NCBI GenBank assembly: GCA_905216175.1
Contig: CAJMSV010000008.1
Span: forward strand, 1 to 33,736
DNA: 33,736 nt
Origin: an uncultured bacterium
Lineage (GTDB): Bacteria > Actinomycetota > Coriobacteriia > Coriobacteriales > Coriobacteriaceae
Direction: 5' to 3'
Both the position numbers and the translations under genes were made by a program. The notes beneath the pieces were generated by a model that ran no database searches, was not told the DNA's origin, and was given only the letters and a program-made list of their open reading frames with translations. Shown here piece by piece: positions 6,912-14,062 of the stretch (its first letter is position 1; each line of letters starts with the position of its first letter).

Positions 6912-8321
6912 TTACTCGCCCAGCAGGCTCTTGGTGATGGAAGCGGCGGCTTTCTTGCCGGCGCCCATCGCCAGAATGACCGTAGCGGCACCGGTGACGA
7001 TGTCGCCGCCGGCCCAGATGCGGGGATCGGTGGTCTGGCCGGTCTCCTCGTCGGCGACGATGTAGCCCCACTTGTTGAGCTCCATCTTGCCGCCGATCTT
7101 GGCAGCGAAGGGGTTGGCGTTGGTGCCGATAGCCGAGATCGCGACGTCGCAGGGGATCTCCTCGATGGCGCCCTCGATGGGCACCGGGCGACGACGGCCG
7201 GACTCGTCGGGCTCGCCGAGCTCCATCTTCTGGACCTTGACGGCGCACACGGAGCCGTCCTCGCCAGCGACAAACTCGAGCGGGGAAACGAGCGGCAGAA
7301 CCTCGACGCCCTCGGCCTTGGCGTGGTGCAGCTCGGCACGACGGCAGGGCATCTCGTCCTCGGTACGGCGGTAAGCGATGATGGCGTGCTCGGCGCCCAG
7401 ACGCTTGGCGGTACGGACGGCGTCCATAGCCACGTTGCCGCCACCAAAGACAACGACGTTCTTGCCGTGCTTGGTGGGGGTGTCGTACTCGGGGAACTTG
7501 TTGGCCTTCATCAGGTTCACGCGGGTGAGGTACTCGTTGGCGAAGAAGACGTTGGGCAGGTTCTCGCCGGGGACGTTGAGGAACTTGGGCAGGCCTGCGC
7601 CGGTCGCCACGTAGATGGCGTCGAAGCCCTGCTCGAACAGCTCTTCGGCCGTGGCCATGTTGCCCACGACGGAGTTGTACTCAAACTTGACGCCCATGTC
7701 CTCCAGGCCGTCAATCTCGCGCTTGACGACTGCCTTGGGCAGACGGAACTCGGGGATGCCGTAGACCAGCACGCCGCCGCCGGTAAAGAAGGCCTCAAAG
7801 ACGGTAACGTCAAAGCCGTTGCGGGCGAGCTCGCCGGCGCAGGTGATGCCGGACGGGCCGGAGCCGACGACGGCGACCTTCTTGCCGTTCTTGGGAGCCA
7901 TCTTGGGCGTGGACGCGAGCTCGGGGCGGTCACCCAGGAAGCGCTCGAGCTGGCCGATGGCCACGGGCTCGGACTTCTTGCCACGGATGCACTTGCCCTC
8001 GCACTGGTTCTCCTGCGGGCAGACGCGGCCGCAGATGGCGGGAAGCATGGAGTCCTCGCGGATGGTATCGAGAGCGCCGCCGAAGTCCTTCGCGCGGATC
8101 TGCTCGATAAAGCGGGGGATGTTGATGTTGACGGGGCAGCCCTCAACACAGAACGGCTTCTTGCAGTTGAGGCAGCGCTCGGCCTCGGCCAGCGCCATCT
8201 CCTCGGTGAAGCCCTTGTCGACGGGGCGGAAGTCGCAGGCGCGCTCAGCAGCCGGCTCCTCGTTATCGGGGGTGCGGGGCGACTTCATATCGGCAACGAA
8301 ACGCCCGTTAACTAGTGGCAA
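6912..8321 (-). CDS. nfnB: NfnB, large subunit of the NADH-dependent reduced ferredoxin:NADP+ oxidoreductase
   Basis: At 469 residues it matches NfnB/GltD-like flavoproteins. The N-terminus carries two [4Fe-4S] cysteine groups (CLNCKKPFCVEGCP, then CGRVCPQENQCEGKC), followed by an FAD Rossmann motif VVGSGPSGITCAGELARNGF and an NADPH-binding GGGNVAMDAVRTAKRLGA. NfnAB couples reduced ferredoxin plus NADH to NADP+ reduction by flavin-based bifurcation in anaerobes; a GltD role in glutamate synthesis is an alternative, but no large GltB subunit is here and an NfnA-like partner is adjacent. The start is TTG 8321, supported by GAGGAAAAGAG just upstream; it overlaps the end of nfnA by ten bases, so the two are translationally coupled. 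Confidence 0.9.
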   Translation of the reverse strand: MPLVNGRFVADMKSPRTPDNEEPAAERACDFRPVDKGFTEEMALAEAERCLNCKKPFCVEGCPVNINIPRFIEQIRAKDFGGALDTIREDSMLPAICGRVCPQENQCEGKCIRGKKSEPVAIGQLERFLGDRPELASTPKMAPKNGKKVAVVGSGPSGITCAGELARNGFDVTVFEAFFTGGGVLVYGIPEFRLPKAVVKREIDGLEDMGVKFEYNSVVGNMATAEELFEQGFDAIYVATGAGLPKFLNVPGENLPNVFFANEYLTRVNLMKANKFPEYDTPTKHGKNVVVFGGGNVAMDAVRTAKRLGAEHAIIAYRRTEDEMPCRRAELHHAKAEGVEVLPLVSPLEFVAGEDGSVCAVKVQKMELGEPDESGRRRPVPIEGAIEEIPCDVAISAIGTNANPFAAKIGGKMELNKWGYIVADEETGQTTDPRIWAGGDIVTGAATVILAMGAGKKAAASITKSLLGE

Positions 8322-8938
8322 GCGCAGCTCTTTTCCTCATAGGCCTTGAGGGACTCGCCCTCTTCGGAACGGTAAGCGGCCTGGCGGGCACGAAGGTCAT
8401 CCCAGTCGACCAGGGTGGCATCGAAGTCGGGGCCGTCGACGCAAGCGAACTTGGTCACGCCGCCCACCTCGACGCGGCAGCAGCCGCACATGCCGGTGCC
8501 GTCAACCATGATGGGGACGAGCGACGCGGTGATGGGGGTGTCGTACTTCTGGGCGGTGAGGGTCGAGAACTTCATCATCGGAACGGGGCCGACGCAGAAG
8601 ACCTGGCTCACGGCCTTGTCCTGCAGCAGGCGCTCCAGCGGAGCGGTGACAACGCCCTGCTCGCCGTAGGAGCCGACGTCAGTGGTGATGTGGATGTGGT
8701 CCTCGTCGAGGAGCTCGCGGAACTGGTCCTCCATGAGCAGGAGGTCCTTGGTGCGGGCGCCCATGATGGCGTGAACCTCGTGACCGGTCTCGACCAGGTG
8801 CTTGGCGACCGGGAAGGCACTTGCCAGACCGACGCCGCCGCCAATGACGGCGCAGGGGCCCTCGGCCATCTCGGTGGTCACGCCCAGCGGGCCCACGACG
8901 TCGCGCAGCGACTCGCCAGCCTCGTAGGTGGACAGCAT
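8312..8938 (-). CDS. nfnA: NfnA, C-terminal part (NAD-binding and [2Fe-2S] domain), separated by an in-frame TAA
   Basis: The 208-residue product corresponds to the NAD(H)-binding and C-terminal part of the small Nfn subunit (dihydroorotate dehydrogenase electron-transfer family). It has AVIGGGVGLASAFPVAKHLVE, VFCVGPVPMM, and the [2Fe-2S] ligands in GTGMCGCCRVEVGG plus FACVDGPDFDA. Full-length relatives are about 280 residues; here the first 70 residues lie in the same frame directly upstream, divided only by TAA at 8939-8941, and ATG 8938 follows immediately. No Shine-Dalgarno precedes that ATG, so expression would need reinitiation or readthrough. A sequencing or assembly error is possible. 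Confidence 0.75.
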   Translation of the reverse strand: MLSTYEAGESLRDVVGPLGVTTEMAEGPCAVIGGGVGLASAFPVAKHLVETGHEVHAIMGARTKDLLLMEDQFRELLDEDHIHITTDVGSYGEQGVVTAPLERLLQDKAVSQVFCVGPVPMMKFSTLTAQKYDTPITASLVPIMVDGTGMCGCCRVEVGGVTKFACVDGPDFDATLVDWDDLRARQAAYRSEEGESLKAYEEKSCACH

Positions 8939-9151
8939 TTAGGTGGTCTTGCCGATCACCATGAAGATGAACTCGCCCCAGCCCTCGTCACCGTTCCAGC
9001 CAGCCAGGGTAAACGGGGCGCGCTCGCCCGTCTCGTTGGCGCGAACCATGAGGAACTGTCCAGCGTGCGCATGCTTGGCGATTGCGGGCGCCTCGATGCG
9101 GAACTTGAACACCTTCTCCGAGAACTGCGTCTTCTCCAGGATCTTATACAT
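8939..9151 (-). CDS. nfnA: NfnA, N-terminal part (FAD-binding barrel), truncated by an in-frame TAA
   Basis: Seventy residues beginning MYKILEKTQFSEKVFKF, with GQFLMVRANETGERAPFTLAGW typical of the flavin-binding barrel of this family, end at GKTT followed by TAA. In relatives the chain continues through this point toward the NAD domain (GKTT then a Leu/Ser-containing turn, then GDSL-like sequence), exactly as the downstream frame does. ATG 9151 has a good ribosome site (GAGAGGGG). Alone it would be an incomplete FAD domain, so either the two pieces assemble as a split protein or the gene is damaged. Confidence 0.7.
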   Translation of the reverse strand: MYKILEKTQFSEKVFKFRIEAPAIAKHAHAGQFLMVRANETGERAPFTLAGWNGDEGWGEFIFMVIGKTT

Positions 9152-9256
9152 AGAACCCCTCTCTTGTTAGGGCCGCCGAACCGTGCCTCCACGGAAATGG
9201 ACGGTAGCCCGAGTAAAACCGTACGCGCACAGGCGTTGTGCAGACATACGGTGCAA

Positions 9257-9262
9257 ATTATA
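9257..9262 (-). promoter_or_regulatory. Candidate -10 box of the nfnAB operon
   Basis: On the minus strand this reads TATAAT within GGGTATAATTTGC, about 105 bp upstream of nfnA. No good -35 hexamer is seen at the usual spacing, so support is moderate. Confidence 0.4.
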
Positions 9263-9294
9263 CCCTCATGGCAATGTCGCTTACGTGTTTCTTT

Positions 9295-9513
9295 GGCAGG
9301 TGGGAAAAGTGACCTGCCAAAAAGGGACAGGTTTATTTTGGTCGGTTTTATCAGGCAAAACGGCAAAGGGGGCCGGCCTCGCGCTTCGTTGAGGCCGGCC
9401 CCCTTTGGGGCGTTATGCATGTATGGTGGCAGCATGTTTATTGCGATGTATCGACTGCGGCGTTTTCGCAGATAAAACCTGCCAAAATAAACCTGACCCT
9501 AAATGGTAGGTTT
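9295..9513. repeat. MITE/BIME-like composite palindrome between pth and nfnA
   Basis: Most of the 361-bp gap 9152-9512 is this element. Outer imperfect inverted repeats of 29 bp (9323-9351 with 9472-9500, three mismatches, containing GGGACAGGTTTATTTTGG) flank a perfect 17-bp stem (9364-9380 with 9391-9407, 10-nt loop). Each end also folds on itself: 9295-9301 with 9312-9318, and 9475-9483 with 9505-9513. The arrangement of two inverted REP-like hairpins around a core matches BIME or MITE organisation. The GGGACAG signature is shared with the smaller hairpins in this window. Confidence 0.75.
9364..9407. terminator. Strong central stem-loop of the composite element
   Basis: A perfect 17-bp GC-rich stem (CAAAGGGGGCCGGCCTC on the left) with a 10-nt loop. 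It lies between the end of pth (9513, minus) and the start of nfnA (9151, minus), so it may end pth transcription, although no T-run follows. Confidence 0.45.
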
Positions 9514-10142
9514 TAGTGCTTGCCGTTGGCGGAGGCGGCACCGTTGACGTGGTCGCGGGCATAGACCACGCCGTGCACGATCGCCAGGCCGGCGGCGTCG
9601 GCCGCGCGGGCGCAGGTGTCCTGGAAATCCTCGGCCTCGCGGGCGCGCAGCTGCTTAAGAACGTAGTCGGCGACGGTCATTTTGCCGGGAGGGTTGCCGA
9701 TGCCGGTGCGGATGCGGCTGAAGTCGCGGCTGCCCATCTTGTCGATGATGGAGCGCAGGCCGTTGTGACCGGCATGGCCTCCGCCCACCTTGACGCGTAC
9801 GTCACCGGCGGGAATGTCGAGCTCGTCGTGGATGACGAGCAGCTCCTCGGTCTTGATCTTGTACTCGCGGCAGAGCTTGGAGATGGGCCCGCCCGAGGTG
9901 TTCATGTACGACTGCGGCTTGACCAGCACAATCTGGCGCTTACCGCCCTCTTCCTCGGGATCGTTGATGTTGATGAGCGCGACCTCGGCGCCGGCCTGGT
10001 TTTTCCAGTACGTGACGCCGGCCTGACGGGCCAGCTCGTCGATCGCCTTAAAGCCGGCGTTGTGGCGGGTCTCGGCATATTCCTCGCCAGGGTTGCCAAG
10101 TCCGGCAACCATGCGAATCTTAAGCGGCTGTGCAGCTGCCAT
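9513..10142 (-). CDS. pth: Peptidyl-tRNA hydrolase
   Basis: A 209-residue cytosolic enzyme that frees stalled tRNAs by cleaving peptidyl-tRNA esters. The hallmark GLGNPGEEYAETRHNAGF carries Asn17 and the catalytic His27; KPQSYMNTSGG contains the second conserved Asn, and IHDELDIPAG the conserved Asp. GGHAGHNGLRSI and RIRTGIGNPPG complete the family pattern. ATG 10142 is preceded by GGAGG. The C-terminal tail (GVVYARDHVNGAASANGKH) is slightly longer than in E. coli. It lies downstream of prs, a common glmU-prs-pth order in Gram-positive bacteria. Confidence 0.96.
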   Translation of the reverse strand: MAAAQPLKIRMVAGLGNPGEEYAETRHNAGFKAIDELARQAGVTYWKNQAGAEVALININDPEEEGGKRQIVLVKPQSYMNTSGGPISKLCREYKIKTEELLVIHDELDIPAGDVRVKVGGGHAGHNGLRSIIDKMGSRDFSRIRTGIGNPPGKMTVADYVLKQLRAREAEDFQDTCARAADAAGLAIVHGVVYARDHVNGAASANGKH

Positions 10143-10256
10143 GTTTGTCCTCCGTTACGTAAATAGTTCAATCAACGACAAAGGCTACCACGCCCGCCGA
10201 AGGTGAGGAAAGGTTGCAGCAAAGTCATTTCAGAAAACAGCTGCCCCGAGACAGCA

Positions 10257-10361
10257 GGAAGCCCCGGACACGCCGGGAGGGGTTATCAAAGCGAACATCC
10301 CGCAGCCGCAAAGCGGCGAGGACGTTCGCGTGATAACCCCGCACGCGCGTCCGGGGCTTCC
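10257..10361. repeat. Long rod-like palindrome between prs and pth
   Basis: Four nested stems align on one axis: 10257-10269 with 10349-10361 (13 bp), 10279-10288 with 10331-10340 (10 bp, GGGGTTATCA), 10291-10296 with 10324-10329 (6 bp), and 10305-10309 with 10312-10316. The whole folds into one 105-nt hairpin on either strand. On the minus strand it lies just past the prs stop and before pth, so it may terminate, attenuate or protect the transcript. Confidence 0.8.
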
Positions 10362-10384
10362 GGAGGGATGCGAGGGTCGAGCGA

Positions 10385-11371
10385 CTACAGCGCGAAATCG
10401 CCGCCGACGAGCGTGGAGACGGGCTCCTCGTGGTAAACGGCGGAGATGGCCTGAGCGAACTCCTCGGCGACCGAGATGGTCTTGATCTTGCCGCCGACCT
10501 CGACGGGAATGGCGTCGGTGACGAGGCACTCGACGATCGGGGCGTCGTTCAGACGCTCGATGGCCGGACCGGAGAAGATGCCGTGGGTGGCGCAGACGTA
10601 GATGTCGCCAGCGCCCATAGCCTTGAGCTCCTTGACGTTGGCGCACAGGGTGCCAGCGGTGTCGATCATGTCGTCGTTGATGATGCAGGTCTTGCCCTTG
10701 ATGTCACCGATGATGCCCATGACCTCGGCGGCGTTGTGGCGCGGACGGCCCTTGTGGGCGATGGCCAGGTCGCAGCCGAGCATGTCGGACAGCTTCTTGG
10801 CGGCCTTGGCGCGGCCCACATCGGGGGAGACGACAACCAGGTTGTCGGTGTCGAAGTGCATGTCGTTGTAGTACTGGCCAAACAGCGGCAGCGCGGACAG
10901 GTGGTTAACCGGGATATCGAAGAAGCCCTGAATCTGGCCCTGGTGCAGGTCGAGGGTGATGATGCGGTTGACGCCGGCGCGCTCGAGCAGGTTGGCGACG
11001 AGGCGGGCGGTGATGGGCTCGCGCGGGCCGGCCTTGCGGTCCTGGCGGGCATAGCCGTAGTGGGTGATAACGGCGGTGATGGAGCGGGCGGATGCGCGCT
11101 TGGCAGCGTCGGTGGCGATGAGCAGCTCCATGAGCATGTCGTTGACGTTGCCGCCGGCCACGGACTGAATCAGGAAGACGTCGGCGCCGCGGACGGTCTC
11201 GTCGTAGCGGGCGTAAATCTCACCATTGGCGAACTGCTTTAGCGTAAGGCCCGAAAGCTCGACCCCAAGGAACTCAGCGATCTTCTGAGCGAGGGGACGG
11301 TTGGAGGAACCGGAATACACGCGGATGGACTTGCGCATATTCTCCGACTTCTCGGGATCATTAATCGGCAT
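10385..11371 (-). CDS. prs: Ribose-phosphate pyrophosphokinase (PRPP synthase)
   Basis: A 328-residue class I PRPP synthase making PRPP from ribose 5-phosphate and ATP. Visible motifs include the N-terminal RVYSGSSNRPLAQKIAEFLG, FANGEIYARYDETVRGADVFLIQS, the flexible loop HYGYARQDRKAGPREPITARLVANLLE, the Mg/ribose site DLHQGQIQGFFDIPVN, and the PRPP loop DDMIDTAGT (DDMIDTGGT in most relatives). ATG 11371 has AAGGAGAAGG upstream. It sits in the usual order after glmU and before pth. Confidence 0.96.
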   Translation of the reverse strand: MPINDPEKSENMRKSIRVYSGSSNRPLAQKIAEFLGVELSGLTLKQFANGEIYARYDETVRGADVFLIQSVAGGNVNDMLMELLIATDAAKRASARSITAVITHYGYARQDRKAGPREPITARLVANLLERAGVNRIITLDLHQGQIQGFFDIPVNHLSALPLFGQYYNDMHFDTDNLVVVSPDVGRAKAAKKLSDMLGCDLAIAHKGRPRHNAAEVMGIIGDIKGKTCIINDDMIDTAGTLCANVKELKAMGAGDIYVCATHGIFSGPAIERLNDAPIVECLVTDAIPVEVGGKIKTISVAEEFAQAISAVYHEEPVSTLVGGDFAL

Positions 11372-11512
11372 TACCCTTCTCCTTTATATCGAATGCCATA
11401 TAGATGCCTTGTTGCATTGTAACCGCGCGGCGGGGTTTATCGAGTCTTGATAACGTCTTTACCGTCAACGGACACGAACCGACCACTCATCCGGCCGCGC
11501 AGGTCACGATAG

Positions 11513-11545
11513 AAAAAGGAGCCGCCCCCATGGGAACAGCTCCTT
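11513..11545 (-). terminator. Terminator downstream of glmU
   Basis: On the minus strand AAGGAGC pairs with GCTCCTT (11516-11522 with 11539-11545), with extra partial pairing inside, followed by TTTTTC. It lies 18 bp past the glmU stop and separates it from prs. Confidence 0.8.
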
Positions 11546-11562
11546 AGATGCTTGGTAAAACG

Positions 11563-12975
11563 TTATACCTCGTCGTCCTCGTGCAGACGGCGGCGATAAT
11601 CGGCGGCCCAGCCCTCAATGTTTACCTGACGGGCACGACCCAGGCCGAGTGCGTCGGCCGGAACCGGCTCGGTGATGACGGAGCCGGCGGCCACGAGTGC
11701 ACCGTCGCCAATCTGGGCGGGCGCGACCATCATGGTGTCGGAACCGATGAAGGCATCCTTGCCGATGACGGTCTTGTGCTTGTGGACGCCGTCGTAGTTG
11801 CAGGTGATAGAGCCCGCGCCCACGTTGACGCCGGAGCCCATGGTGGTGTCGCCGATGTAGGACAGGTGCGGCACCTTGGAGCCCTCGCCGATCGTGGACT
11901 TCTTGATCTCCACGTGCGTGCCGGCCTTGGATCCGTCGAGCATGTGGGTGCCCGGGCGCAGGTAGGCGCGCGGGCCGCAGTCGACGCCGTTCTCGATGAC
12001 GGCCTCGATGGCGATGGTCTCATCGATGATGCAGCCGCTGCCGACGGTAGTGTCGGTGAGGCGGCTGTTGGGGCCGAGCTGGCACTCTTCGCCCACGGTG
12101 ACGTGACCGATCAGATGCGTCTGCGGCCACACGACGGTGTCGCGGCCGATAACGGCATCGGGGCCGATCCAGGCCTGCGTGGGGTCGATGAAGGTAACGC
12201 CCTCGGCCATCCAGTGCTCGTTGATGCGGTCGCGCGCGATGGCGGTGAGCTGTGCGAGCTGAATGCGGCTGTTGACGCCCAGGCCGTCGCGGTAGTCGTC
12301 GCAGTGGAAGATGGAGACCGCCTGGCCGTGGCCCTTGAGGATTTCGAGCATGTCGGGCAGGTAGTACTCGGACTGCGCGTTGTCGTTGCCGATCTCGTTA
12401 ATGTGGGCGGCGAGCTGCGCGCCGTCAAAGGCGTAGCAGCCGGCGTTGCACTCCAGCAGCGTGGCGGCCTGCTCGGGCGTGCAGTCCTTCTGCTCGATGA
12501 TACGCTCGATCTGACCATCGGCGCCCAGCTTGATGCGGCCGTAGCCGAAGGGATCGGGCGGGGTCATGGTCATGACGGTGCAGGCGAGCTCGCCGGTGGC
12601 GACGGTCTGCGCGAACTTGGCGACGGTGTCGGCGGTGATGAGCGGCAGATCGCCGTTGAGCACGACGACGGGGCCTTGCGCGATGCCGCAGGCCTCGAGC
12701 GCGACCTTCACGGCGTGACCGGTGCCCAGGCGCTCGGTCTGCTCGACGCACTCGACCTTGGTGGCGCTGCTGGCGTAGGCGCCGTCGATCAGGGCGCGCA
12801 TCTCGTCGGCGTGGCTGCCGATGACGACAACGACGCGGCTGCAGCCGGCCTTGATGGTGGCGTCGACGATCCACTGAACCATGGGCTTACCCAGGATCTT
12901 GTGCGAAACCTTGCAGTGGTTCGACTTCATGCGGGTGCCCTCGCCGGCAGCGAGGATAATTGCGGTTGCGTCCAT
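11563..12975 (-). CDS. glmU: Bifunctional GlmU: GlcN-1-P acetyltransferase and GlcNAc-1-P uridyltransferase
   Basis: A 470-residue protein making UDP-GlcNAc for peptidoglycan. The N-terminal uridyltransferase shows LAAGEGTRMKS (8-18), QTERLGTGHA (79-88) and NGDLPL (Gly108-Asp109). The C-terminal left-handed beta-helix has hexapeptide repeats and acetyltransferase motifs HVEIKKSTIGEGSKVPHLSY and GAGSITCNYDGVHKHKT. An open frame extends to 13185, but ATG 12975 with AGGAGA upstream gives the canonical MDATAIILAAG start. It is divergent from the ECF operon. Confidence 0.96.
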   Translation of the reverse strand: MDATAIILAAGEGTRMKSNHCKVSHKILGKPMVQWIVDATIKAGCSRVVVVIGSHADEMRALIDGAYASSATKVECVEQTERLGTGHAVKVALEACGIAQGPVVVLNGDLPLITADTVAKFAQTVATGELACTVMTMTPPDPFGYGRIKLGADGQIERIIEQKDCTPEQAATLLECNAGCYAFDGAQLAAHINEIGNDNAQSEYYLPDMLEILKGHGQAVSIFHCDDYRDGLGVNSRIQLAQLTAIARDRINEHWMAEGVTFIDPTQAWIGPDAVIGRDTVVWPQTHLIGHVTVGEECQLGPNSRLTDTTVGSGCIIDETIAIEAVIENGVDCGPRAYLRPGTHMLDGSKAGTHVEIKKSTIGEGSKVPHLSYIGDTTMGSGVNVGAGSITCNYDGVHKHKTVIGKDAFIGSDTMMVAPAQIGDGALVAAGSVITEPVPADALGLGRARQVNIEGWAADYRRRLHEDDEV

Positions 12976-13006
12976 GTGATCTCCTGTTACGTTATAGAGA
13001 CGTGTG

Positions 13007-13035
13007 TTTGGAAACGATACACGGCGCAATATGAT
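13007..13035 (+). promoter_or_regulatory. Promoter of the ECF importer operon
   Basis: TTTGGA (13007-13012) and TATGAT (13030-13035) are separated by exactly 17 bp. A leader of about 125 nt follows before the GTG start. No cobalamin, thiamine or other riboswitch consensus was recognised in the leader. Confidence 0.55.
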
Positions 13036-13168
13036 ACCGCAGGCATATGTTGAGCGCGTAGCGATTGGTTTGCGGCGGTTGAGGCTTGCGCCGCCGGCGT
13101 GGTGTTTGCACTGCTTGCGCGCGGCGTTGGCGGTGCTGCGGAGCTGTCGTTTGAGCGAGGGGACGGGG

Positions 13169-14062
13169 GTGCCCGTGGACAACATACAGGAGGAGTTTGT
13201 CGGCGAGCCCGTCGCGGCGTTCTCGATGTCGCATCCGGCTGTGCCGGCACTCTATATAGTGCTGACGCTGGGGCTCACCATGTTCTCGATGCAGCCGGTG
13301 CTGATTGCGCTGTCGCTTGCGGGCGGGCTGGCGTATGGATTTGCGACGCGTGGGGCTGCCCGCACGCTGGGCGCACTCCGCTGGCAGCTGCCGGTGATTT
13401 TGATTATCGCGCTGGTCAATCCGCTGTTTAGCGCCTCGGGCTCGACGGAGTTGTTCCGTATTGGTATGCGCGCGGTGTATCTGGAAAGCATGGTATACGG
13501 CCTGTGCATGGGCGGGCTGTTTGTGGCGAGCGTGCTGTGGTTTGAGGCCGCGGCGTCGATGCTCGAATACGACAAGGTACTCGCACTGTTAGGCAATGCC
13601 GCACCGGTGATCGCGCTCATGATCTCGATGTGCATGAGGCTTATTCCGCAGTTTTTGCGCCGCGGTCGTACGGTGCTGGCGGTGCAGGATGCGATTGATG
13701 TGCCGGGCCGCGCGCCGGCCGGCCCCGTGCGCTCGCGCCTGCGGGCATCGAGTGTGTTGATGGGCTGGGGCATGGAAGATTCGCTGGAGCGTGCGGACGC
13801 GATGCGCTCGCGCGGGTGGGGTGCCGCGACGCGTCGTACGACGTATGCGCGGTATCGGCTGGGGCGCAGCGACGTTGCCGCGCTGGTCGGGCTCGCGCTG
13901 TTTGGTGCTGCCGCGGTGGCCGTGGCGGCGACCGCGATGACGCAGTATTCGTTTTATCCGCAGCTCTCGGTGCCGGCGCCGTGGCCGGGCTATGTCGTGT
14001 ACGTTGCCTGGATGGTGCTGCCTTGCGCGTTGCACGCGATTGATGAGAAGAGGTTTGGCTGA
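13169..14062 (+). CDS. ecfT: ECF transporter transmembrane protein EcfT
   Basis: The transmembrane scaffold of an energy-coupling factor importer, about 297 residues. Hydrophobic segments (ALYIVLTLGLTMFSMQPVLIALSLA, LPVILIIALVNPLF, SMVYGLCMGGLFVASVLWF) precede the coupling-helix region, where RADAMRSRGWG matches the Ala-Arg-Gly-type motif that docks on the ATPases; two more segments follow. The frame is open from 13004, but GAGGGGA at 13157-13163 supports GTG 13169 (GTG 13175 is possible). Its stop overlaps the ATPase start (TGATG), so they are coupled. Confidence 0.85.
   Translation: MPVDNIQEEFVGEPVAAFSMSHPAVPALYIVLTLGLTMFSMQPVLIALSLAGGLAYGFATRGAARTLGALRWQLPVILIIALVNPLFSASGSTELFRIGMRAVYLESMVYGLCMGGLFVASVLWFEAAASMLEYDKVLALLGNAAPVIALMISMCMRLIPQFLRRGRTVLAVQDAIDVPGRAPAGPVRSRLRASSVLMGWGMEDSLERADAMRSRGWGAATRRTTYARYRLGRSDVAALVGLALFGAAAVAVAATAMTQYSFYPQLSVPAPWPGYVVYVAWMVLPCALHAIDEKRFG

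Noticed and set aside
5022..9151. Stop-codon reassignment explaining the interrupted frames
   Set aside because: All three different stops (TAG, TGA, TAA) occur once each, while other genes end normally with all of them, so no single reassignment fits.
12976..13168. Riboswitch upstream of the ECF operon
   Set aside because: No cobalamin, thiamine, riboflavin or other known aptamer consensus could be recognised in the leader; only a promoter is supported.
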